Assembly (NCBI GenBank): GCA_964516805.1
Contig: CAZEXI010000048.1
Location: forward strand, 1-16,159
Reading direction: 5' to 3'
DNA length: 16,159 bases
Source: CAYSTL01 sp964516805
Lineage (GTDB): Archaea > Thermoplasmatota > Thermoplasmata > Halarchaeoplasmatales > Halarchaeoplasmataceae
A program made the translations under genes and the position numbers. Positions 1 through 8,231 of the stretch are shown one piece after another. The number at the start of each line of letters is the position of its first letter. Position 1 is the first letter of the stretch. The notes under the pieces were generated by a model. The model saw nothing but the letters and a program-made list of their open reading frames with translations, searched no databases and was not told the DNA's origin.

Positions 1-3000
1 TAACCATCCTAAATCTGATCAATATTGTTTCTCCTGAGAAACCAGAAAGATCAACATTGAGCCTTGAAAGTGAACCTGCTGTTACCCAGTCACTATCATT
101 GATTGATATGCCTGAATCTGTTTTCCCATCCTTGTCGTCATCGGTACCGGTTCCTGAAACACCCATAGCTGATCTAACACCATCGTTGATAGGCATCCAA
201 GATACTCCATTATCTGTGCTTACCTCAACTCTGAAACCATCTGGAGGGCTACCAGCTTCGTTATTTAGGTTGAATTTAAATTCAGCATTTAGGTAAGCTG
301 TATCAGCTCTTGTTAGGTCTATTGGAGTACTTACAAGACTGTTATCTATACCTGTTTTGATTTTTTCAGTAGTTTTTCTATAATTTATTCCATTCCACCA
401 TGCCTTACTTTCTTTACCGTTTGGACCTGTAGCATTTACTTTTTGCCAAACATCCATCATGTCATCATTTTCTATCTCGTTCACTGATTTCCTTGAACCA
501 ATAACTTTTACATCGTCAATAAACCATCCATAGCCTGTACCTCCACCGTATTGAGTGTAGTTAAACTTGATTCTAACGTCGTCTCTCATGTTTTCAGGTA
601 CATAGTCTAAGATATTCAACTTAACATAATCCCAGGTGAAAGTACCTCCACCACTTACACCATTCCAGCACCAATTCATTTCATTATCGAAGCTATCGTT
701 TCTTTCTACACTCATATCCATATTTCCTGTATATGCACCTTTTACAGGCTTGGTATAGTTCCATAACCATTCACCATTATCAAGATAACCTATCTGGATA
801 AATGCACCATTAGCTCCTGGAACGATATTGTATTTATGCCAAAATGTCAAAGTTGCAGTTTTGTAATTGTTTAAGTCGAAAGCATGTGTTACAGCAGTTT
901 TATTACTGTTTTTACCAGAGACCAATCCGCTAGGTCCTTCTCCTCCACCTTCTGATACACTTATCAATTTTGTTACTGAATCAGAAGCTCCATCGTTATC
1001 GGTAACTGTCAGTGTAACAGAATATGTTCCTTCAGAAGCATAATCATGGATTGGGTCCTGTGATGTACTAGAACTTCCATCATCGAAATCCCAGGTCCAA
1101 GACACTATGCTTCCATCATTATCTGAGGATTGATCTGTGAATGAAACTCTAAGTCCTGATTTAGAATAAGTGAATGAAGCTGAAGGAGGAATATTATCTC
1201 CAACTTGGATCGTTTCACTATTGGTATCAGTAGCACCATCATCATCAGTAACTGTTAAAGTTACTGTATACTCTCCTGCTGAAGAATAGCTATGTGTAGG
1301 ATTTTGAGTAGTACTCGAATATCCATCACCGAAATCCCAAGACCATTCTTCTACAGAACCATCAGAATCTATTGATTCATCAGTAAATACTACTGTTTCA
1401 CTTATATCTGGATTAAATGGTGAATATGTAAATGAAGCTATTGGAGGGTCATTTGGTACCTCGATGTCTTTACTTACTGTATCAGTAGCACCATCATCGT
1501 CAGTTACTGTTAATTCAACAGTATAAGTTCCTTCAGAAGAGTAACTATGGGTCGGGTTTTCAGCTGTACTTGTATCTCCATCATCGAAATCCCATGACCA
1601 GTCAGTTATATGACCGTCATTGTCATACGATTCATCTGTGAAATCAACGGTATAATCATTTATAGAATAACTGAAGGAAGCAACTGGATCTTCATTTGGT
1701 CCTACATCAATCTCTTGAGTTGTTGTATCAGTAGCACCATCATCATCAGTTACTGTTAATTCAACAGTATAAGTTCCTTCAGAAGAGTAACTATGGGTCG
1801 GGTTTTCAGCTGTACTTGTATCTCCATCACCGAAATTCCAGGACCATGAAACCACACTGCCATCAGAATCAGATGATTGATCATAGAAGTTAACTGTATC
1901 TCCAACATCTGGATCAGATGGAGAGTAACTGAAGGATGCAGTTGGTGGTTGGTTTCCACCTCCGCCACCACCTTTATGTTTTACAGTAACTTCAACATCA
2001 TCTATATACCAATAATCTGAATCCCATCTGTTTCCAGTAGCATCCATTTTAAATCTTACAAGAAAACTATCAGATGAACCCACCTCACTAGTGATGTTGA
2101 AATTTTCATTACTGTTCTCACCAGTGCCTGAATATGTGTGTCTATCAATCCAATTATCTCCATTATCGGTGCTAATCTGTACAATAAAATCGTCATTTCC
2201 TTCTGCATCAGTTCTTTTTTCACTAAAACTCAAATCTATAGACTGGATTTCATTTGATATTGTACCTAATCCAACATCATGATATATGTAGGAATTATAC
2301 CAATTACCCCACAAATTTTCTTGAGCAATCATCTCAGCATCCCAATCTCCCTGTATAGGATCACCGTCATTTATATTAGTAAAACCATACCTTCCCCAAA
2401 AGCCAACATACCCTGGACTTGTCCAATCATCACTTTCAAAGTCATCTGCAAAAACGGTATCCGTTGTACTCATGAGTTTTGCATTAATTTTTCCATAGTT
2501 ATTTAATTCGTTTTCTGATTGTTGATTATCTGAACCGCTAAAACCAACACTTGTAACATTACCAGCTTCGGCTTCTTCAGAAGCGTTCTCGTAAATGTAC
2601 TTGAATATAGAATCAAGATCACCAGAATCTGGTGCATAGAAGTATTCACCATCTGAAGATTCAGCTATCCTCCATAGGTCATATTCAGTTGTAAATGGAT
2701 AGTTGCCATCCATATCTGGATTCTCAGGATCATCAGCATGAGGATCGACACCTAATCCTACAGTGTAAACTGGCATAGGTGCTTCAAGTAGACCTTTTCG
2801 AGTAGAATCATCTATCCATTCCCACTCAGGGTCATTACCGTCAAAAGATCTAAGAACATCCTCATTGTTGTATGGTCCTTGGTTATTATAGTCTGCAGAA
2901 TCACCCCATACATTTCCATCTTCATGACCCCAAGTTCTTTCGTCATATGATGTATCTGCTGGAGCTCCTGGACAATATGTTTCACTGCCTGTTTCCTCCC

Positions 3001-6000
3001 TACCAGTTCCATGATCGTCTCCATCAGTCAAAGACATAACTATCCTTCGGGCTTCCCCACTTCTTTGATTGTTTTGTGAATACGAGATCGCTTCACCAGT
3101 AGTATCCCATAAAGGAGTATTACATTCAGCTTTTAAGTTATCAATCGTTCTATTGACAACTTCCTTATTTTCTTCGTTCATATAGGTGTATTTAATTATT
3201 TGACGAGGGCTTTCCTTACCAGATGTTGTATTATCAAAAGTAAATATAGTGATTCTATCTTTCGCTGTTAGCTTTCCAACAAAATTCTTTGCTGCTGTTT
3301 TAGCATCTGAAATAGGGTCTCCAGCCATTGAACCACTATTATCTATAACCATTGCAACATCTAGAGGTATTCTTTTGGTCTCATTAGTAGGATAAGGTTC
3401 TGTTAACCAGTAAGAGTTTGGATCAGTATGAGACATGGCCTTCGTAGTATTCATACCTTTAGACATAGTGTGGTCCCAATCATCCATGATATCAGTATAC
3501 ACTTTTTCATAACCTTCACCTAGATAGTCTATAGGAGATTCTCCATTTATATTAGCTAACGTAGCTTCATGATTCCAATTATTTGCGTCATTTTCCATAT
3601 CATCCCAGAAAAAATACACTGGCACTCTTTTCACATCCACGTTATTGAAATTCATATCATCGTTTCCAGTATGTCCCCCAATCTCATCTTCTTCGCATAA
3701 AGGATCAACAAGTATCGTAATGTTTCTTTCAGAGTTTATGTTAGTTTCAGAATTATTGTATCCAGCAAACAATGGTTCCCAATTTATTTCTACAGTATGT
3801 GTAGAATCTGCATCTACAAAGATACTTTCTGAAGCTATTAAAGAATCACCATCCATGAACCTAACCAGTGCACTCGAACCTTTGTAACCTACATTTTGGA
3901 TGGTAGCAGTCATCCTGTAAGATTTACCCAACATAGGATTTTTAACTTCGACGTTTATATCGACATCAGATATTCTAAGCTCAGTTCTATCATCTTCATT
4001 TCCAAACCATTTAGTAAGCATATACACGAACTCTTCTCGTGCTGGACCAGCTGACATGTTTACATCTTTATTGAAATCACCATACCAATCTTCGTGTACA
4101 TTCGGACCTTCTATATTTGATAAGTCAAATCCAAGTGTTACAGTTTTGAACGCTTTATCTTGGTTATCAAATTTAGTCCCAACAGTTTTCTCTCCGTTTT
4201 TAAATATAGGTTCTGCTCCGTTATCAGTTACACTCATGTTTCTATAACTAGAACCATCCATTAGATAATCCATACCATGAGTTAAATTATCGTTTTTTAC
4301 ACCTTTAATAATCTGCAAATTTTGTTGAATAGGAGCTGTACGATTTTTAATACCTAAATAATCTTTTAAGAATGTTCTAATAAGTTCTTCTTCATCAGAT
4401 TCTTCTCTTAACTCATGTAAAATATTATTACCTTCTAAGAAGAAAGATACATCATCATAGTCATCTAAATATGTTTTTACTTGATTGATCATATCGACTG
4501 AGTTCAATTTAATATTGTTACCTATGTTATTACCAGTGACCCAGAAAACTGAATTATATTCAGACATATACAAAGTATTTAGTTCACTTGAATTAGATAA
4601 AACATAATCATACTTATCTTGATATCCTAGTTTATTTAATTGATCCACCACATCATTTGTTGTATTTTGATAGGTGTTTGTTTTCTTACTACCATCATCA
4701 TCTACTACGAGTACCGAAAATTGAACGGATATCGTAGCATCATAATCTTGATAAAGAATATCGTTGTTCAGTTCATTGGTTTCATCGATCTTATCGAATG
4801 GATCTACCCTTACTAAGAGCTCATGTTCTCCTACAGAATCTGCTGTCCATGTGAAGTTAACTTCTTTAAATTCATCTTCTTTATATCCTCCTTTAGGCAC
4901 GGTCACTTGCTTTATTTGAGATGTATCTAATTCACCATCGACATATAGTCTCACTTCCGCATTCGTCTCATTGAATTGACCGTTATTTCTTATCGTTGCG
5001 GTTATGTTGACAGTATCTTTGAACATAGGCGCTCTTGTGCTGAATTCTTGATCAGACACAGCCAGATCATGGCCACTCTTTTCACTCATATTGCCAAGCC
5101 ATTTGATAACTCTGTACGCCATCTTGGAATGGCCTGCCCTTATAGAGCTGAATTGGAATGAATTAAATGCAGTTTTATAGTCATCTTCTTTATCTTCGTA
5201 ACTACATCCGATTTTTGTTTCATCATTATTGTTCAGAACCATCTCCTTTGCACCTGACTGTAGACTACTTATTTCATCGCCATTGTGATTACCTTTTTTG
5301 ATCGGATAGGATGTGTTTGATAAAATATTAGTACCGTTTATCCTACCTTTGTTTTCCGTTGTTACTTTTGGATACATGTCTGAATCATCGAAACCATTAA
5401 CTCCTAAAAATCCAGTATTGATATCATCGTCACTAATACCTTCACCTATCAACCAAAACATATTTCCGTTTTCTAGATAATCTTTGATATTATCTACATC
5501 ATCATCTGTCAGTGTAGGTTGTCTTAAAACAGGGTTATCTACATCCGCTCCTTTAGTCCTTCCAGTCATCCATATAACGATATCAAATTTGTTCATTTTG
5601 TCTTCAGGAGGACCCTGAATACCTTTAACCTCATAATATTCGTATGTAAAATCAGAACCTTCAAGTGCACCCTTCATCTTTGTAGCATCTCCATTTTTTT
5701 CGTGATCATCATCCACAAGTAAAATAGTTGGAGCAACGTAGACCTCTTTTGTAGCGTTGTTATCAGTTGTACGTAAGTCTTCTCCTCCCGGGGAAGTGAT
5801 GTTGGTGACTTCTACAGATATATTATGTTTTCCGCTTTCTTTTATCGGCCAGGTTGCTATAAAATCTTGCCCGCCGCCAGCAGCAATTCTACCATGTATT
5901 TTACCCTGTTTTTTAGTTTCACCGTGGACTCCAGTATCATTGAAATAAACGTCAAATTCCGCATAAGAACCTCCTCGATTTTCAATCACGGCTCTTGTGG

Positions 6001-6952
6001 TAAAACTATCACCATTAGTAGGGGAAGCAGGTATAAAACTGATTTTACTTGGATCCACTACAATGTTAGGTTGTTCTGTAATGTCGGTATGTGGTCCTAC
6101 ATTCAATCCAATATATTCAGATTTAGACCATTCTACAGTTTGATTTTTGTTACCTGTATTAACAAATTCATCTATTATTTTATCATTAGAACCAGCATTA
6201 TTAACTGCTACTTCTGAAAGATAGGATTTATTTTTTTGATTAGCATCTATATCTATTCTTTTGCTGAACCTATAACCACTTTCATGTGGTAATTCATGCC
6301 ATCCAGTACCCAGAATACCATTTTTTGATAATCCTTTTAAGTTATTTAGATTTACTAGCACATTAATTTCATTTTCAATTTTATTCCATGGATAATCAAC
6401 ATCCACAAACAACTTACAACTCTCACCAGCTTCCACAGACTCGTCCCAATCTTGTGGATAAATCACACCATAATCTTGGATACTAGGACCCTCTACAGGT
6501 GAATAAATTTCTACTTCAGTTCTCCATATTATCTGACTTTTACTTGTATCCATAACTAATAATTCAACAAAATCTTGTTTTGGATTTAGGTCGGAAATAT
6601 TAAGTTTTACTTCCTCGCCTGTTGTCCATTCAGAAGGGTCTTCACCCATAAGAGTGACTTTATCAGAATCAAAATCAAATTTGTGTGAAGTTTCATCAAA
6701 TGAAATAAACAAGCTTGTTTTAAATGTTTCTAAATCTTTTCCACCAGTATGCTCGACAGTTATATTATGTTCACCTTCAGATGAAGCAGTGAATTCTGAA
6801 AACGTAGTACCTTCTGGTGTTTCAAGATACTGGACCCCTGCAAAAATAGATGAGAACAAAACGACAGTTATCGATAAAGTCAATATAGTACCAACAACCT
6901 CGGAAACACCTTCTTTATCATCAATCCTAAATAACCTCTTATTAAAATTCAA
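1..6952 (-). CDS. Giant pilin-anchored multidomain surface protein (vWA, CARDB-like, PKD), partial: C-terminus outside window
   Basis: The frame is open from the left edge to a TTG start, with GGAGG seven bases upstream (6964-6960). An in-frame stop lies 17 codons before the TTG and no ATG lies between, so the start is firm. Residues 1-40 resemble the archaeal type IV pilin N-terminal family: basic head, then EGVSEVVGTIL and a hydrophobic stretch (18-40). Processing after G15 by a prepilin peptidase is likely. In order follow CARDB-like segments (about 299-405, 627-740, 988-1107); two alpha/beta segments starting with L/V-V-DDD (V413, V750) and ending K-W-L/F-G-N (W618, W982); a von Willebrand A domain (about 1195-1460) with D1204-x-S-x-S, T1279 and D1310 as MIDAS residues; a jelly-roll-like domain (about 1500-1660, ending YIDDVEV); six glycines (1661-1666); four PKD domains (1667-2000); and at least one more jelly-roll-like domain. 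It is probably an extracellular adhesin or matrix protein. Ligand unknown. Confidence 0.9.
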   Translation of the reverse strand, partial: MNFNKRLFRIDDKEGVSEVVGTILTLSITVVLFSSIFAGVQYLETPEGTTFSEFTASSEGEHNITVEHTGGKDLETFKTSLFISFDETSHKFDFDSDKVTLMGEDPSEWTTGEEVKLNISDLNPKQDFVELLVMDTSKSQIIWRTEVEIYSPVEGPSIQDYGVIYPQDWDESVEAGESCKLFVDVDYPWNKIENEINVLVNLNNLKGLSKNGILGTGWHELPHESGYRFSKRIDIDANQKNKSYLSEVAVNNAGSNDKIIDEFVNTGNKNQTVEWSKSEYIGLNVGPHTDITEQPNIVVDPSKISFIPASPTNGDSFTTRAVIENRGGSYAEFDVYFNDTGVHGETKKQGKIHGRIAAGGGQDFIATWPIKESGKHNISVEVTNITSPGGEDLRTTDNNATKEVYVAPTILLVDDDHEKNGDATKMKGALEGSDFTYEYYEVKGIQGPPEDKMNKFDIVIWMTGRTKGADVDNPVLRQPTLTDDDVDNIKDYLENGNMFWLIGEGISDDDINTGFLGVNGFDDSDMYPKVTTENKGRINGTNILSNTSYPIKKGNHNGDEISSLQSGAKEMVLNNNDETKIGCSYEDKEDDYKTAFNSFQFSSIRAGHSKMAYRVIKWLGNMSEKSGHDLAVSDQEFSTRAPMFKDTVNITATIRNNGQFNETNAEVRLYVDGELDTSQIKQVTVPKGGYKEDEFKEVNFTWTADSVGEHELLVRVDPFDKIDETNELNNDILYQDYDATISVQFSVLVVDDDGSKKTNTYQNTTNDVVDQLNKLGYQDKYDYVLSNSSELNTLYMSEYNSVFWVTGNNIGNNIKLNSVDMINQVKTYLDDYDDVSFFLEGNNILHELREESDEEELIRTFLKDYLGIKNRTAPIQQNLQIIKGVKNDNLTHGMDYLMDGSSYRNMSVTDNGAEPIFKNGEKTVGTKFDNQDKAFKTVTLGFDLSNIEGPNVHEDWYGDFNKDVNMSAGPAREEFVYMLTKWFGNEDDRTELRISDVDINVEVKNPMLGKSYRMTATIQNVGYKGSSALVRFMDGDSLIASESIFVDADSTHTVEINWEPLFAGYNNSETNINSERNITILVDPLCEEDEIGGHTGNDDMNFNNVDVKRVPVYFFWDDMENDANNWNHEATLANINGESPIDYLGEGYEKVYTDIMDDWDHTMSKGMNTTKAMSHTDPNSYWLTEPYPTNETKRIPLDVAMVIDNSGSMAGDPISDAKTAAKNFVGKLTAKDRITIFTFDNTTSGKESPRQIIKYTYMNEENKEVVNRTIDNLKAECNTPLWDTTGEAISYSQNNQRSGEARRIVMSLTDGDDHGTGREETGSETYCPGAPADTSYDERTWGHEDGNVWGDSADYNNQGPYNNEDVLRSFDGNDPEWEWIDDSTRKGLLEAPMPVYTVGLGVDPHADDPENPDMDGNYPFTTEYDLWRIAESSDGEYFYAPDSGDLDSIFKYIYENASEEAEAGNVTSVGFSGSDNQQSENELNNYGKINAKLMSTTDTVFADDFESDDWTSPGYVGFWGRYGFTNINDGDPIQGDWDAEMIAQENLWGNWYNSYIYHDVGLGTISNEIQSIDLSFSEKRTDAEGNDDFIVQISTDNGDNWIDRHTYSGTGENSNENFNITSEVGSSDSFLVRFKMDATGNRWDSDYWYIDDVEVTVKHKGGGGGGNQPPTASFSYSPSDPDVGDTVNFYDQSSDSDGSVVSWSWNFGDGDTSTAENPTHSYSSEGTYTVELTVTDDDGATDTTTQEIDVGPNEDPVASFSYSINDYTVDFTDESYDNDGHITDWSWDFDDGDTSTAENPTHSYSSEGTYTVELTVTDDDGATDTVSKDIEVPNDPPIASFTYSPFNPDISETVVFTDESIDSDGSVEEWSWDFGDGYSSTTQNPTHSYSSAGEYTVTLTVTDDDGATDTNSETIQVGDNIPPSASFTYSKSGLRVSFTDQSSDNDGSIVSWTWDFDDGSSSTSQDPIHDYASEGTYSVTLTVTDNDGASDSVTKLISVSEGGGEGPSGLVSGKNSNKTAVTHAFDLNNYKTATLTFWHKYNIVPGANGAFIQIGYLDNGEWLWNYTKPVKGAYTGNMDMSVERNDSFDNEMNWCWNGVSGGGTFTWDYVKLNILDYVPENMRDDVRIKFNYTQYGGGTGYGWFIDDVKVIGSRKSVNEIENDDMMDVWQKVNATGPNGKESKAWWNGINYRKTTEKIKTGIDNSLVSTPIDLTRADTAYLNAEFKFNLNNEAGSPPDGFRVEVSTDNGVSWMPINDGVRSAMGVSGTGTDDDKDGKTDSGISINDSDWVTAGSLSRLNVDLSGFSGETILIRFRMV
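1478..1583 (-). repeat. 106-bp near-identical direct repeat, copy in PKD2
   Basis: This stretch matches 1724-1829 with, by eye, a single substitution (cgtcag versus catcag) at an offset of 246 bp, exactly one PKD unit of 82 codons. PKD3 and PKD4 encode similar protein here but have clearly diverged at the DNA level, so PKD1 and PKD2 were homogenised or duplicated recently. Confidence 0.85.
1724..1829 (-). repeat. 106-bp near-identical direct repeat, copy in PKD1
   Basis: Partner of 1478-1583. It encodes the part from the GDGDTSTAENPTHSY segment through TVELTVTDDDGATDT of the first PKD domain. Such repeats can recombine and change the number of PKD units. Confidence 0.85.
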
Positions 6953-6966
6953 GTTAATTCCTCCAT

Positions 6967-7000
6967 TTACAATAGTTATTCCCAGAGAACCATATAAACG
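6967..7000 (-). promoter_or_regulatory. Promoter of the giant surface protein gene
   Basis: On the minus strand the TATA-like TTTATATGG (6998-6990) lies about 25 bases before a predicted transcription start near 6970. That leaves a leader of about 18 bases containing GGAGG before the TTG start at 6952. The spacing fits an archaeal promoter; the start site itself is inferred. Confidence 0.5.
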
Positions 7001-7031
7001 TTATGTGGTAATTACCATCTTGAGATGGAAA
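6990..7031. promoter_or_regulatory. Cluster of three overlapping or adjacent palindromes in the divergent promoter region
   Basis: Three dyads follow each other. CCATATAAACGTTATGTGG (6990-7008) is an imperfect palindrome that covers the TATA box of the giant gene. TGGTAATTACCA (7006-7017) is a perfect 12-bp palindrome. CCATCT-TG-AGATGG (7015-7028) has perfect 6-bp arms, with two further pairs after one mismatch. This is what stacked binding sites for dimeric regulators look like. No regulator is identified. Confidence 0.5.
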
Positions 7032-7088
7032 TTTGCATGAAAATAAAGGAAAATAACAATAATACCAAAAAGGAAAAGTTTATTTCTT

Positions 7089-7110
7089 AAAAGTTTATTA
7101 TATTAAATAA
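7089..7110 (+). promoter_or_regulatory. Probable promoter of the small coiled-coil gene operon
   Basis: TTATATTAAATA (7097-7108) is a TATA-like element that would place the transcription start near 7130, with a leader of about 35 bases. The 11-bp direct repeat AAAAGTTTATT (7074-7084 and 7089-7099, spaced 15 bp) sits at its upstream edge. Another TATA-like string (7146-7156) lies only 10 bases from the start codon and is less likely to be used. Confidence 0.4.
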
Positions 7111-7165
7111 CAAGAAAAGAGATATCTTAATAGTCAAGATTTAGCTATTTATATGGTGTGATAAT

Positions 7166-7462
7166 ATGTCGGATGAAGGAAATGTTGGGATCGTTGATAG
7201 GTTCAAGGGATTTTTTAAGGAGAGACCTATAACACCATCAGAGAGGGTTGATAAATTTGTTACTAGAAAACTACCAGATTATATTGAAGAGTATCGTTTA
7301 GCTACAAAATCAGATTTGAAAGGCATTGATAAAAAAATTGAAGAGTTCACTACAGAAATTTCAAACCTTAAAAGTTGGAAAGAGGAAACTGAACAAAGAC
7401 ATTCTAAAATTAAAAGGAAAATTGAACGTTTAGAGAAAAAACATGATCTGGAGGATGATTAA
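7166..7462 (+). CDS. Small soluble coiled-coil protein with the YIEE element (operon gene 1)
   Basis: A 98-residue protein with no membrane span. The ATG follows GGTGTGATA, a good match to the archaeal ribosome binding site. The N-terminal part (1-25) is followed by ERVDKFVTRKLPDYIEEYRL (26-45), which recurs in the second and fourth genes of the operon. The rest (about 46-95) is highly charged and predicted to form a long helix or coiled coil ending in basic and acidic residues. I do not recognise a named family. It is first of seven genes with gaps of 2-14 bases or one-base overlaps; the GGAGG of the next gene lies inside its last codons. It probably interacts through its coil with the membrane-bound coiled-coil products next door (inference). 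Confidence 0.8.
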   Translation: MSDEGNVGIVDRFKGFFKERPITPSERVDKFVTRKLPDYIEEYRLATKSDLKGIDKKIEEFTTEISNLKSWKEETEQRHSKIKRKIERLEKKHDLEDD

Positions 7463-7464
7463 AT

Positions 7465-7815
7465 ATGGGTGCATTAGCTAGCTTTTTACTAATTATAGTT
7501 ATATTGCTCATAATTATTGGATTCTTCTATTATTTAAGAAGGAGAGCTAAAACTAAAGCTTTGAGTGATATCTACGGTCACAAACCTTCTCATGTAGAGC
7601 TATATTTCGAAGAATATTTTGATGAGATCATTCAAAATTGGGATTTAGTTGATAAGAAAAAAGCAAGTGATTGGGCAGACGATATGGATAAAAGATTAAA
7701 TGAACTATCTAGAGAATTAGATGAATTAAAATCTAATAGAAATAGAATAGATTCAGAGTTCGATGAAATCGAAAATAGAATCAATGAAATAGAAGAAAAG
7801 TCTAAGGAGGTATAA
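7465..7815 (+). CDS. Single-span membrane protein with cytoplasmic coiled coil and YIEE-like element (operon gene 2)
   Basis: A 116-residue protein. Residues 5-23 form one hydrophobic helix followed by RRRAKTK, so the positive-inside rule places the C-terminal domain in the cytoplasm. Residues 42-61 (SHVELYFEEYFDEIIQNWDL) align without gaps to the element in the first and fourth genes. Residues 70-116 are a heptad-like E/N/R-rich coiled coil. GGAGGATGAT ends a few bases before the ATG, and the start is two bases after the previous stop. No named family recognised. The architecture suggests a membrane-tethered version of the soluble proteins encoded on either side. Confidence 0.8.
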   Translation: MGALASFLLIIVILLIIIGFFYYLRRRAKTKALSDIYGHKPSHVELYFEEYFDEIIQNWDLVDKKKASDWADDMDKRLNELSRELDELKSNRNRIDSEFDEIENRINEIEEKSKEV

Positions 7816-7817
7816 TA

Positions 7818-8231
7818 ATGACTATAGCAGAAGCTATCTCTCAAAATTTTTTGGCAATATTCTATTCGATCGTAGTCATCGTTATATTGTTCATAATTGC
7901 AAAGATCATCAATACTAGAGAGAGATCAAAAGAAAGACAAGAATTAGCTGATTTGCAGTTAAAACAGAAAAAATTAGACATGATGGAGAATAAGCAATAT
8001 ATAGAAAATCTTAAAGAAGCATCGGTTGTTCTTAAAGATGAAGAAAAAGACAAGATCGATAAAATATCACGAGATAACGCAATTCTTTCTAGACGAACAT
8101 TATCTATGATGAATGAAATAGAAGAAAGAATGCAGAGGCTAGAAAAAGGGAAAGATCATGCTAAACTTCTTAAAACTAAGAAGGAAATTAGTCGACTTGA
8201 AAAAGATATGTTTGGTGAGGAGGAAAAATAA
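7818..8231 (+). CDS. Single-span membrane protein with long coiled coil (operon gene 3)
   Basis: A 137-residue protein. Residues about 11-28 form a hydrophobic helix, followed by a basic stretch (TRERSKERQ) that points the C-terminal part into the cytoplasm. From about residue 35 to the end it is almost entirely charged helix with coiled-coil spacing, including two Met-rich turns and a C-terminal EEEK. GGAGG (7806-7810) lies seven bases before the ATG. Its stop overlaps the next start (TAATG), which implies translational coupling. Unlike its neighbours it does not clearly carry the YIEE-like element. Unrecognised family; a structural or scaffolding part is the most that can be inferred. Confidence 0.8.
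   Translation: MTIAEAISQNFLAIFYSIVVIVILFIIAKIINTRERSKERQELADLQLKQKKLDMMENKQYIENLKEASVVLKDEEKDKIDKISRDNAILSRRTLSMMNEIEERMQRLEKGKDHAKLLKTKKEISRLEKDMFGEEEK

Larger units (their letters stand above)
953..1954 (-). repeat. Array of four PKD domains inside the giant surface protein
   Basis: Four consecutive units of about 83 residues (residues 1667-2000 of the giant protein). Each carries the PKD signatures W-x-W-(D/N)-F-(G/D)-D-G, NPTHSY-like and TVTDDDGA. PKD folds are extracellular beta sandwiches that usually act as spacers or mediate protein and sugar contacts. The array follows a six-glycine linker and is itself followed by a Gly/Glu linker (residues about 2002-2007), so it looks like a stalk between two jelly-roll-like domains. 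Confidence 0.9.

Noticed and set aside
2812..3024. A 70-codon minus-strand frame inside the giant gene
   Set aside because: It is out of frame with the vWA domain that continues through the same bases, and it has no start signals.
5825..6217. A 130-codon plus-strand frame opposite the giant gene
   Set aside because: It is the shadow of the minus-strand giant frame, which has coherent domains on the other strand. It has no ribosome binding site and an unnatural composition rich in Phe, Ile and Ser.
6654..7040. A 128-codon plus-strand frame covering the start of the giant gene
   Set aside because: It runs antisense through the pilin-like N-terminus and through the palindromes, and its Ser/Val-rich translation resembles no domain.
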